Origin: Nothopassalora personata
Lineage: Eukaryota > Ascomycota > Dothideomycetes > Mycosphaerellales > Mycosphaerellaceae
Length of the DNA stretch: 64,000 bases
Reading direction: 5' to 3'
Assembly (NCBI GenBank): GCA_033816765.1
Contig: CM066287.1
Location: 2,604,001-2,668,000 of the forward strand
Every line of letters starts with the position of its first letter. Position 1 is the first letter of the stretch. Made by a program: the position numbers and the translations under genes. The notes below the pieces were generated by a model that was given only the letters and a program-made list of their open reading frames with translations, was not told where the DNA came from and ran no database searches. Shown piece by piece: positions 1 to 9,467 of the stretch.

Positions 1-270
1 GATGGCGAGGACATTCAAACTCAAAACATCAGCATACCCGCCGATATGGTCGGCTGTATCATCGGACGTGGAGGCAGCAAGATCAGCGAGATTCGCAAGA
101 GCTCTGGTGCACGCATCTCGATTGCAAAGGTACCCCACGATGAGACTGGCGAGCGCATGTTCACGATCACCGGCGGTCCAGCTGCCAATGAGAAGGCACT
201 GTACCTGCTCTACGAGAACCTCGAGGCGGAGAAGATGCGTCGGAGCCAGATCCCAGAGGCGGCCGCCTAG
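1..270 (+). CDS. KH-domain RNA-binding protein, C-terminal end (5' partial)
   Basis: The open frame runs in from the left edge and stops at 268-270, so only the last 89 residues are seen. They form one K-homology domain: the hydrophobic lead (ISIPADMVGCIIG), the invariant GxxG loop as GRGG at about residues 24-27, then KISEIRKSSGARISI and the closing helix that ends ENLEAEKMRRSQ. KH domains bind single-stranded RNA through the GxxG loop. A KH domain at the extreme C-terminus fits the poly(C)-binding/Rnc1/Pbp2-type multi-KH proteins that act in mRNA stability and localisation; the member cannot be fixed from one domain. Upstream domains lie outside the window. Confidence 0.85.
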   Translation, partial: DGEDIQTQNISIPADMVGCIIGRGGSKISEIRKSSGARISIAKVPHDETGERMFTITGGPAANEKALYLLYENLEAEKMRRSQIPEAAA

Positions 271-982
271 AATGGACCGGTTCATGGTGCTGCATACCCA
301 CCGTCACAGCCTATCCCGCCGTCCCTCCTGGGTCATTAATGCGCCACGAATACCATCGACCAGACTGATTCGACTTCCTCGACACAACTGCAGCACATGG
401 GCACGAAATCTTCATGTTCTCTTCATGCCTAATGACCATCATGACATTTACGCCTCGACGAAGGACGAATCAAAAGCTTAATTGGCGTCTCCTCAGGCGG
501 ATTTACCCCAACATGCTCGCCGCCAACATCATCCTTCCAGGTGTCGCGAGCCGACACTTACGACCATCAGCAAAATGAACACTACGAACCACCACGAGTT
601 CCAGTACCGCTCAACTGTGTTGAGTATCGCTTTCCCAAAAAGGCGAGGGTGTCTTTGAAGTCTGTCGCTCGGCAGGCTTGGAATGATTTGTTGGCATAGC
701 GTTATACCAATCCCGTTATCTGCCGGAGTAGTGATACCAATGGAATAAAGCGAGTTTACTTGATGCGTACAGCCACACTGCAAAAGCTGCTAATGGACCT
801 CTCATTCCAACAATCTTGACTTGAGCGTGGAACAGGCTCCCGGCCCAATAAATATAACGCCGTAAACACCTTAGTGCTCAATGCCAGACCCCAATACCCG
901 TCTCCCAGGCCAGTCCGTGATGGGTTCATCCATTCCCAAGAACTCCACGCGTCATCCCATCATGATGCATATTGTCTGCCAC
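271..982. other. Intergenic region between convergent genes
   Basis: This stretch holds the 3' flanks of the KH gene and the minus-strand Yippee gene. I see only short frames with no recognisable protein. Confidence 0.6.
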
Positions 983-1383
983 TCAGTTCACCTGGCATAA
1001 TAACTCCTGCTCCAGGATGTACTTTCCCTCCTTGTATTTCTCCGTCGACTCATAGGCGCGGTCATACTTCCACCCTACTATCTCTTTGCATTGTCGACAG
1101 CAGATGTCCCGGACGACATGCCGGCCGGTGGTCATGTTACGTTCGCCGGCTTCGCCTTGTTGGATGTTGACCACGGAGTTGAAGAGGTAGGCTTTGCCAT
1201 GTTGGCCGCGGAAATTCTGGGGACACGTCAGAGATGTGGGAGGGAAGGATGCAGTAGGAGGTGCGGGGTGCAGGACTGGCGCACCCTACTTATGATTTCA
1301 TCGTGGTCGGCGAGGTGGGTTTTGCAATTTTTGCAGCCGTAGATGCGTTTGGCGTTGAGGTAGATGTTGTAGGCGAGGCCCAT
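983..1383 (-). CDS. Yippee family zinc-binding protein
   Basis: Two exons, complement(join(983..1216,1285..1383)), encode 110 residues, the usual Yippee length. The 68 bp intron (1217-1284) has a GTGCGC donor and a CAG acceptor, phase 0. Joining it gives the family core DEIISRNFRGQHGKAYLF across the junction, which fixes the splice. Start is the only ATG in frame (MGLAYNIYL). The two zinc-binding CxxC pairs are CKNC (residues 17-20) and CRQC in exon 2, with the family signature VGWKYDRAYESTEKYKEGK near the C-terminus. Yippee proteins fold as a beta-tent like Mis18 and cereblon CULT domains. Their cell role is poorly defined; the yeast homologue Moh1 is linked to stationary-phase survival. Identity is certain, function is not. 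Confidence 0.92.
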
Positions 1384-2267
1384 CTTTCAAGAGAGTGGTG
1401 AGGGGCGCTCGGCCTACGATCGGGGAGCTGAGCTGCGCTGAGCCGAGCTCGGGACGGGTCTGATCGAGTTTGGTCGAGTTTGATCGTTCGAGGAGCTCGT
1501 ATTGCTGAATAGAATGGTTTTCCAGCGCACCGTCCTTGTAGCAGTCACAGAGATCAGTATCGGGTTTGTCCTTGGTCAGGCAGCAGGACCACAAGACAAG
1601 GGTTCGGCCTTGGTGGACTGTCACGAGGGTTATCGGTCGTGCTACCTGCACGACGAAAGGGAGCTTCGTTCGGAAAGTCAGGACTTGTGATTTAGTCGGT
1701 GCATTGTAGGACGGGGAATATGTAGGAAAGGTACGAGGCTAAAAGACTCCCTTGCCAGGTGAGAGTCAAGGTGGGCATGAGGTCACTTAGGTCAGCATGC
1801 AGGACCCTGCGCCTCGGTGTCGTCTCGGTAAGAGCAACCGAACATTTACCGTTCACGAAATCACCCCTATCATAACAAGAACTACATACAGTGTATGGGT
1901 GCAAGGCCCTCTCTCGGCTCGGTGGAAGTCGCGCCTCGTTTCTGCCAATCTGGAGAGGCGTGGTGAAGCAGGTAAGATGGACAGGAGGACTGCAGCTTCA
2001 ATCGAGAACTCCCCGTGTCATCCACCTGGTTATTGTAGACTGCGGACTGGGTGGGATCTTGCCATGAATTTCACCAATAAACCCCGCAGCGCCGAGTATT
2101 GCAGCCGAGATTGAGGTGATGACCACATCGAGGGGGTTGCGTCCTGCTGTGCTTCACACCTTCGCGTAGGTAGTAGCTGCACGATATCTGGCTATTGGCA
2201 CTCGAAAGCAGACTGCGCTTTCAACTAACTCCCGTAAACAACTCCTTGCGCTTGATCCCACCTAACA
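1384..2267. other. Divergent intergenic region
   Basis: Shared 5' region between the Yippee gene (-) and the small membrane protein gene (+). A GC-rich stretch at about 1430-1490 repeats GAGC/GAGTTTG motifs. I see no coding signal. Confidence 0.55.
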
Positions 2268-2752
2268 ATGGCACAACACATCACAGCAGGTCGATTGGCT
2301 ATCGTGCTCGGCAACCTGATGTACTCAATCGGAGCCTTCGCAGCTGATTTCAACGAGACGCACGTCTTGAACCCCAGATGGCCACCACACGCGAAATTTC
2401 ACAACGGACAGACCATGACATTGGGCCTTCTTCTAGCATCAACCTCCCTTTACTACCTGTTCAGGCCCGCCGACAGCACTGAACAGAGCAGAGATAACGT
2501 CTTCACGTCAGCCTTGATTGGGTCATTCTATTGCTTCGCGGGCATGTGTGCCATTCTTTACCCTGAGACTGCCTGGCAAGAGTGAGTACCGGACCTGTAG
2601 TGACTTTTTCACACTGAGCTGATATGGTGTCTCGCAGCCCAGAGTTTCATCAAGGTGGCGAGCAGCGCTTCCTGTTCTCTGGTATCTGCGTGGCTATGGC
2701 CACAGGTTACCTGCTTGAAAGGCGCAGGTTGCTTAAGGCCAAGAGTGCTTGA
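2268..2752 (+). CDS. Small four-helix membrane protein (DUF6640-like)
   Basis: Two exons, join(2268..2581,2638..2752), encode 142 residues. The intron has a GTGAGT donor and GCAG acceptor, phase 2, and the join reads TAWQDPEFHQGGEQR. Four hydrophobic segments are visible: about residues 8-28, 50-65, 82-103 and 117-132. The first is followed by a conserved-looking block, FNETHVLNPRWPPHAKFHNGQ, that I associate with a fungal/bacterial small membrane family of unknown function (DUF6640). The C-terminus is basic (LERRRLLKAKSA). No catalytic motif is visible. The gene is divergent from the Yippee gene. The coding call is firm; the family name is from memory and should be searched. Confidence 0.8.
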
Positions 2753-3591
2753 AGCTTCACTTTGCTTTTGGAAGCGGCATGCAAAGCCAGATCGCCGATG
2801 CAACCTGTTCTGGCCTTTCCACGAGTACTCGCGGAGGTCTTGGACTCTGCTTGACATAGCCTGCAACATGCTCCAGACGCGGCGGCATTACTCGTGCGAT
2901 GGTTTCAGAGCCAAATCCGGACAGATCCCCTCAAGGTTTCAAGAGGACAAAAGGCGAACTCAGCGTCAGATGCCAGGATTTCAACGAGACTAACCGTAAC
3001 TTCACCTCTTATAGCTCGGACTGCCCTTGGTCCACACTATATCGCGGGGGCCTCGATGAGTGCGCAAAAGGAGAACCGCTTGGACGCAGACCATGCTGTG
3101 AATGGCTACCGCGGAAACAGAAGCACAGTTTCAAGTGCAGTATGAGCGTTAACACTGCGCCCATGCCGAAGTGCGGCCTACACATTGAGATAATGAAATG
3201 TCCTGCGTTGCGGTGCTTAACACGGGGGGTCTTTGTTCGGCACGATCGAAAGCTCAAGCAGTATAACACACTGAGACGAAGTGGTAGAGAAACTGCTGTA
3301 CCTCTTTGCTGCGGTGTTGCATCGTGACACTCGAGTCAAGCTCTGCAGATTTTGCGCACAGGATCCATAACCTTGCCTCACAGTATAGCTCTGCAACGTC
3401 CCGCCCTCAATGCATCACTGATGGCTAAACCTGGACGGCAGCGTATGAGAAAGACGATAGGAGTGTGTGGGGGCAGTTTTCACCTTCAACGATGAAACCA
3501 GCATGCAACCAGTTTGCCACATGCTGTCGCTCTTGATCTTCTTGCCTTCTGACCGGCAGTGAGGCATGTCTCTGTGTTACACAGCAACGCC
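2753..3591. other. Intergenic region
   Basis: Contains the 3' flank of the small membrane protein and the promoter side of the MFS gene. Several medium frames overlap here on both strands, but none has family-like sequence. Confidence 0.55.
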
Positions 3592-5856
3592 ATGGCCGAG
3601 AAGCGTGAGAGCGGTGGTAGTGCCAACTGGCGACTCACCAGCTTGTTCAGACCAATATCGCTGTCTTTGCTACCCACAAGCAACCGATCAAGTCAATTCA
3701 CAGTACGGGACATAGCTGGGCCGCACTTGTCTCTACTTACACCAGCGCTGCTGAGTCGGATAGGAAGTGCGAGCCCAGAGACGGATACCGTCAGATTGAC
3801 CCAGGGCGACGATACTCATCCCGATTCCATCGACTCCGTCAAATCAGAAGTGGAATGTTCCCCGTCGGATGTTGCGAGCACATTCAGGACTGCCAACGAG
3901 GAGATTGGGGAGCAAACATTCCCTGTGCTGCCCAGGAAAGCCCGATCTACCGGAGAGCCAGCGAAACCACGCCGCAAGACCATCGACCGTTACTCTGTGC
4001 GCACTCCCTCCACGAGAGCAAGCATCAAAACCTACCCAGTAAAGCGACACGAGTCTCGCGACACGACATTCCTCGTGGAGCTACCTGCCGCTGTCCCTGC
4101 CCGGCTCTGCTCCATCAGGTCAAATCGTGCCACCCTAATTGTTGCAAAGACTGGTGCTGTGCTGGAAAAGGACACTGCGCTGCCTCCTCTACCGATCATG
4201 TCGTTGCCGAAGAGCATCGATCCAGAGAAGGCCGAACCGCAATCAGGACAATGGGAGCAACCTGGCGTTCTCGAAAGTCCAGTCGGTTGGCCGAAAAGCA
4301 AGAAGTGGGCTTCAACATTGGCACTTGGGTTTATCGCATTCTGTGTGGCTTTCGCCTCTTCAGTCCTGAGTCCGGTCAGCCAAGTCGCTGGCAATGATCT
4401 CGGTATCTCCCAGGAGGTGTGTACTTTGCCCTCCGTCGATTCGGCTCTGCAAGTGTTTGCTGACCCCGAGACACAACACAGGTCACGGCGCTCGCAACAA
4501 CTCTCTTTCTTGTGGGTCTAGGCATCGGCCCTCTACTTTGGTCGCCCCTGAACGAACTATGCGGACGAAGATCATGCCTCATCGTGGGTCTTGCTGGCTT
4601 CGCTGTATTTCAGATACCTTGCGCCTTGGCTCGGAATGGGCCTATGCTCCTGACATGCAGATTCTTGGGCGGGCTCTTCGCCGCGAGCTGTCTCGTCTCT
4701 GTAATGGCATCTTTGACCGATCTATGGATCTGTCTTGACCGCGGACTTGCTATGACGGTTTTCTCAGCCGCGATGCTGATAGGTATCTCGAGTGGTGCTG
4801 TTATCGGAGGGCCACTTGCCGACAGTACCGTGCTTGGATGGCGCTGGACCAGTTGGATCGTGCTAGTTCTATGCTTTCCATTTGGCTTAGCCTGCGCCTT
4901 GGTCCATCGGGAGTCGTGCGCTACTGTGCTAATTCACCGTCGTACTAAGAGTTCACAGTCGACAATGGACTGGGCGACCAAGCCAGCAGCTGAAAGGGAC
5001 GGAGCAGGCACTTTCAGCGTGATGAGGAAGCATATATGCTCACCGATGCAGATGTTCGTGACCGATCCCATCCTGCTTCTGGTATCGGCATACATGGCCT
5101 TCAGCGATGGCGTGTTGTACTGGCTCCTGGAGACGTGGTCGGTAGCATTCTATGAACGAAGACATTGGCCCTTGAAGCTTGCAGGACTGCCATTCCTGGC
5201 CATCATTGCCGGCGTCGGCATTGGCTGTGCAAGCAGCCTGGTCTTTACAAGAATCAGATTTCGAGGCATTGTCCGGAAGTATGGCAGACTTTGCCCGGAG
5301 GAGCGACTTCTACCCATGGTTGCAGGAAGCATCGCGCTGCCTGTGGGCATCTTCCTCTTCGCATGGACCGCATCTCCAGAGATATCGCCCATTCCTGAGG
5401 TCGCTGCTGGAGTACTTCTTGGTTTCGGTACGTCTTGCGGGTAGAGGCTTGCCAACCAGTAGCTAACATCGTCAACTAGGCTTTCTTCTGATCTTCTTGC
5501 AAGGCAGCAACTTCCTTGTCGACGTGTATGGTGAGCATTGCATCAATTTCAACGCGTACATACTGCCAGCTAACTTCAATGCAGCCGCTCAAGCCACGTC
5601 CGCCATGGCCATCAACACGTCGGTGCGAGCACTGACTGCCGCAGCGTTCGCAGCGTTTGCACGACCCATGTACTTCGCACTACGACCACAGTGGGCGGGG
5701 ACACTTCTCGGCACTCTCGCCGTTCTGTTCATACCACTCCCCATCCTGTTCTTCAAATTTGGAGTCAAGCTGCGAGCTATGAGCCGTTTTACACCAAAGC
5801 TGACCGCAGGCAGTTCGCCGGTCATGGGCTTCCCAGCCAAGAAGCAGGAACGATAG
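3592..5856 (+). CDS. MFS drug:H+ antiporter-type transporter (DHA1-like)
   Basis: Four exons, join(3592..4416,4482..5427,5480..5530,5585..5856), encode about 697 residues. The start chosen has a good CGCCATGG context; an in-frame ATG at 3559 would add 11 residues. The first 240 residues are Ser/Thr/Pro-rich and likely a cytosolic tail. Membrane helices begin at WASTLALGFIAFCVAFASSVL. The loop 2-3 motif A is degenerate (NELCGRRS), and the central cytosolic loop separates two six-helix halves. Intron 3 is 54 bp and in frame (GTGAGC donor, CTAAC branch, GCAG acceptor); removing it restores DVYAAQATSAM, the helix-10/11 pattern of this family. Substrate cannot be told; DHA1 members move polyamines, drugs or small metabolites across the plasma membrane. 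No biosynthetic neighbours support a pathway link. Confidence 0.85.
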
Positions 5857-6610
5857 ATTTAATGATACTGACGAAGTACTACTGATGATTCTGTACGATA
5901 GGATATGCCATCACAAGCAACAAGTAGATATCTGGACACGACCACGAGCACATTCGATGGCAGCAGTCATGCTGCTCGCAGCCCGGTGGTTGTTGCCTGA
6001 GCTGGAAGAGTCGCCGAAAAGCGTGTTCAAATTGCAAGAATCCTGCGAGCTTTTAAGTGCTTTAGAGCTGGAGTCTCACCATCCGGCGGGGTTGTTCTGG
6101 CGAGCCGTGGTCAGAGTTTAGATGAACTTTCCGCTGGCTCATGTCGAGGCTGCAACGACATCCCCCATGTTCCTACTGACCATTTCGCGCAATCGTTTGA
6201 CGGCCCTGGCATGGATGTATAAGCCTCGCCATGTGCTTACAGCTCCTGCAACCAGCAGTCAACCCACAAGATGCCTAGCCGAGAGCCATGAAAGCCGTTG
6301 CGCTACTTATAGAAGGCTAACCATCTTCAACATTCGTGGCGCTCTTCATTTCAAACTTCAACAACCGGCAACCCAGAAGAGGAAGGCAAGCTTCAGGCCT
6401 CTCATCCAAAGATGACTAGCGAATATTCATTCACGTAGCCATGGGATAGTGCAGATCTTCTCGGCGTAGGGCAACCCAAGCGTCCGGCTCTTCGCTGGAT
6501 AACACCCAGATCTCCCTCCTGTGTGGTCCTGAGCATTGCAACGCGGCCTCTCGTTCAAGTGCAGTGATTCATTCTCTATTGTGGCAGCTTTGCCGCGTCC
6601 ATTCGTTTTC
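5857..6610. other. Intergenic region
   Basis: Promoter side of the GPI-anchored protein gene. A TATA-like GTATAAGC lies near 6217. No supported gene. Confidence 0.5.
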
Positions 6611-7855
6611 ATGATGTTTAGAATACTGACCGTCGTTGCTCTTGGCTTCGCGCTCGCCTCAGCGCAATTCGATAATGAGATCTTACCTGCTGTGACCGCG
6701 GGAGATAGCAACAATGATTCCCCTTCCTCTTCTGCAACGACGACTGCCACCACGACATACCTCGGGAACATCAGGCTACCTCCGGGCGCTGTGGCAATGA
6801 TTCCGGCGACAGAAAGCAGCGACAGCGAGCTTTACGTGCCGACTTCCACCGCGACACCGACTCCACATGAGCCAGCCTTGTTCTCGTACGAGCCTACCAG
6901 CACTGTCTTCTATTACGAGCCCACAGCCACGAGCACAGCGATGGAGCAGCCAGTCTACAGCCAGTCATCGAGCTATGCAGACTACAGTGGTCCATTCGCT
7001 CCAAACGTCGTCAGGACTGAGTCTTCCAACAGCAATACGGCTATGCCAACCCCCTCAACTTCGAAGCAGTACTACTACCCACCGCCACAACCAACGAAGG
7101 AATCTCCTCCTGCACCACCTGCCTTTACCTATGCTCCGACACGGCCATACGAGAACCCTGCCCAGACGACACCCATCGTCTACGCACCTAGCAGCAAGAA
7201 CGAGCCATACCCAGCCGCATCCAGCAGCACCAACCCAATCCCCGTAGCACCCATCCCAGTGACTCAAGGCTCCGCCAAGTCCGCAGTAGGCAGCGAAACC
7301 ATCCGTCCAGGAAACACAGCAACAATCAACAACACTCCCATAGTAATCCAGACAAACTCCTCCGGCAACGCCGAAATCCACATCGGAACCGAGAAACCCT
7401 CCGTAATCGCGTACCACTCCACCGAAGCCGCAGCAGCAGCAGCAGCAGCAGCAGCACCACCACCACCACCAACAACTCCATCAGCCAAGCAGTCAACAAT
7501 CTACGTCCAGCCCGCGCCAGTCTCGCAGCCAGGCACGCTCACCAGCAAGATTCTTCTTTCCCACCATAGTGAAGAGACCAGCACGGCCACACCTCAGACC
7601 GCGGATGAGCCTCTTACCTACCATCACAATCCTCCGAAACCTACCTCGACTGAGCATCTCATGACCTACAAGGGCCGTACCATTTCCCTTGGACCCGCGA
7701 CGTTGGCTGCTGAGCCGACGGGCTGGATGCCGGAGGGAGGTAGAGCGTCGCCATTGGGAGAGGCGAGCGGGGGTGCGGGTGTGAGGGTAGGGGGCGGTGG
7801 ACTGGTGTGTGTGGTGGTAGCTATGGTTGCAGGGATGGGGGGCCTACTTGTTTGA
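6611..7855 (+). CDS. GPI-anchored Ser/Thr/Pro-rich cell-wall protein
   Basis: A single exon of 414 residues. Start is the first of two tandem ATGs directly before a signal peptide (MMFRILTVVALGFALASAQ); the frame is open further upstream but has no better ATG. The mature chain is rich in Ser, Thr, Pro and Tyr, with short repeated motifs such as YEPT and YAPT/YAPS. It carries a run of about ten Ala followed by six Pro, and ends in a small-residue stretch plus a hydrophobic tail (LVCVVVAMVAGMGGLLV), the pattern for GPI attachment. The layout predicts a heavily O-glycosylated wall or surface protein. No enzymatic domain is visible and no family is recognised. Confidence 0.8.
   Translation: MMFRILTVVALGFALASAQFDNEILPAVTAGDSNNDSPSSSATTTATTTYLGNIRLPPGAVAMIPATESSDSELYVPTSTATPTPHEPALFSYEPTSTVFYYEPTATSTAMEQPVYSQSSSYADYSGPFAPNVVRTESSNSNTAMPTPSTSKQYYYPPPQPTKESPPAPPAFTYAPTRPYENPAQTTPIVYAPSSKNEPYPAASSSTNPIPVAPIPVTQGSAKSAVGSETIRPGNTATINNTPIVIQTNSSGNAEIHIGTEKPSVIAYHSTEAAAAAAAAAAPPPPPTTPSAKQSTIYVQPAPVSQPGTLTSKILLSHHSEETSTATPQTADEPLTYHHNPPKPTSTEHLMTYKGRTISLGPATLAAEPTGWMPEGGRASPLGEASGGAGVRVGGGGLVCVVVAMVAGMGGLLV
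7425..7472 (+). repeat. (GCA)n-(CCA)n coding microsatellite
   Basis: An uninterrupted AGC/GCA trinucleotide run passes into a CAC/CCA run inside the GPI-protein gene and encodes poly-Ala then poly-Pro. Frame-preserving length change is expected between strains. Confidence 0.85.
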
Positions 7856-8293
7856 GGGTGTGGATTGGTGCTGATTCTGTAATGACATTACGCCCTTTGG
7901 TTGATTTGATCTGAGCGAGTGTTGGTAGCTATGTTTTTTGCGATGGATCCACCCGCTTCATGTATATACCTTGCACGACCACCAAGACTTTCTGACGTGT
8001 GCCTGTTCGATCTGCTTCGTCAGGGGACATGTTTGCGGAAGAACAAATTTGAATACCATGGATGGGACTGGAAATGTCAAAGGTGAGCAATCAAGTCATC
8101 TATCGTGTCATCGGAGTTGTTGTGCATTGCCTTGATATTCTACGCTGAAGTGAACAACCCTGCGCACGGCGCTGCTTCCTTTTCTCGCACAGTTATGGAC
8201 TCCCTTCATCCCAACCTTGCCTGAAATGCAGCACCCAGCCATGCCAAAACGCCGAGTGCGTTGTAGAAGTCTTCTCTTGCTGACCGAGACTTT
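7856..8293. other. Convergent 3' flanks
   Basis: Lies between the stops of the GPI-protein gene (+) and the eS8 gene (-). No coding signal. Confidence 0.6.
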
Positions 8294-9018
8294 CTACTTC
8301 CTGAGAGCACGCTGGTAGAAGGCAAGCTCCTCGCCCTCAAGGATGTATCCGTCAACACGACCGCTCTGGCCTGGACGGCTGGCAACGACGGCGTACAGAC
8401 GACCGGCCTCGAACTGGCGCTCGAGGGCAGCCTCAACCTTGCCGGAGGTCTTTGTGCGCTCGGCCTGCTTCTTCTCGACCGACTTGCTCTTCTTGGCCTC
8501 CTCGTCCTTCTGGTCGGCACGTTGGCGTCTGCGGCCAAGTGATGTGCCGTAGTGTGCCTCGTACCACTGTCGGAATGGCGCCGCGTCGACCTGGACGACG
8601 GCAGACTTGGTGAGGGTGTTGGTGCGGACAAGCTCGTTGTTCGACGGATGGAAGGCGACAGCGATCACACGGACCTTGCGGGCGATGCCCTCACTGCCCC
8701 AGGAGAAGTTGCCGGAGTCGATACGGAGAGCGCGGAACTTGCGGTTGCCGCCGCGGGTGCGGACGAGGTGGACTCGCTTGGCGCCGATACGGGTGTTGGC
8801 GGGCTGGCGGCCCTTCTCGAAAGCTCTGGTCGCATATCAGAATACTGATGTGTGACATGGAGGCAATCGGGTTATGCATACCTCTTCTTGCGATAGTATG
8901 CGCGCTTGGCACCAGTGGCGCTGCGCTTGTGACGGGAGTCACGAGAGATACTGCGAGCGTGTCAGTGTGAATGCAGTGAGGAGAATACGTAGGGGACGTG
9001 GCATAGACTGTACCCCAT
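8294..9018 (-). CDS. RPS8: 40S ribosomal protein eS8
   Basis: Three exons, complement(join(8294..8825,8882..8950,9014..9018)), encode 201 residues, the normal eS8 length. The first coding exon is only five bases (ATGGG); the 63 bp and 56 bp introns have GTACAG/GCAG and GTATGC/CCAG ends. Joining gives MGISRDSRHKRSATGAKRAY, the near-invariant eS8 start, followed by KKRAFEKGRQPANTR and later FHPSNNELVRTNTLTKSAVV. eS8 is a structural protein of the small cytosolic ribosomal subunit. The mid-C-terminal Lys/Glu-rich insert (QKDEEAKKSKSVEKKQAER) is normal for the family. An intron right behind the start codon is common in ribosomal protein genes of fungi. Confidence 0.97.
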
Positions 9019-9467
9019 GATTGCGGTTGGTGAAGTGCTCTGCGCTGTGTGTTAGCCAGCTCGTGCTGCAGTGGGAGATGGAGATCGCCGGAGACAGGTT
9101 GCTGGTCTCCGAGCTGTATCCGGTGCTGATGCCACGTACAAATCGGCTGTGTCTTCACCGGGCAATATGGTCTTGTTGTCAGGGCTGCTGCGAGCGTGTG
9201 TCTCGTCAAAGTGTGGGATCGTGAAGTTTGGACCTCAAGCCGATTTCAGGTCTCTTGGCAAGTGTGGAGGCGGAAATTTCTGGGAGGGGCGCGATTGGCT
9301 CTTCAAAAAGCGGACGCTAGTGGCTGTCCTTTTTGTGACCATCGTTATACCAGTGAGTGGCAAAGTCGGGAACTGCTATTGTGCGCGCGATTATGTTGAT
9401 ACTCAGCAGCTCCAACATGGTAGACACATCAGGATCACATGTGGGCATCACTTCTGCATTTTCCACT
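9019..9467. other. eS8 promoter and Rgp1 3' flank
   Basis: Holds the upstream region of eS8 and the 3' flank of the Rgp1 gene, both on the minus strand. No gene seen. Confidence 0.55.

Noticed and set aside
2894..3327. Overlapping plus-strand frames after the small membrane protein gene
   Set aside because: Two frames overlap with no splice logic and no recognisable sequence.
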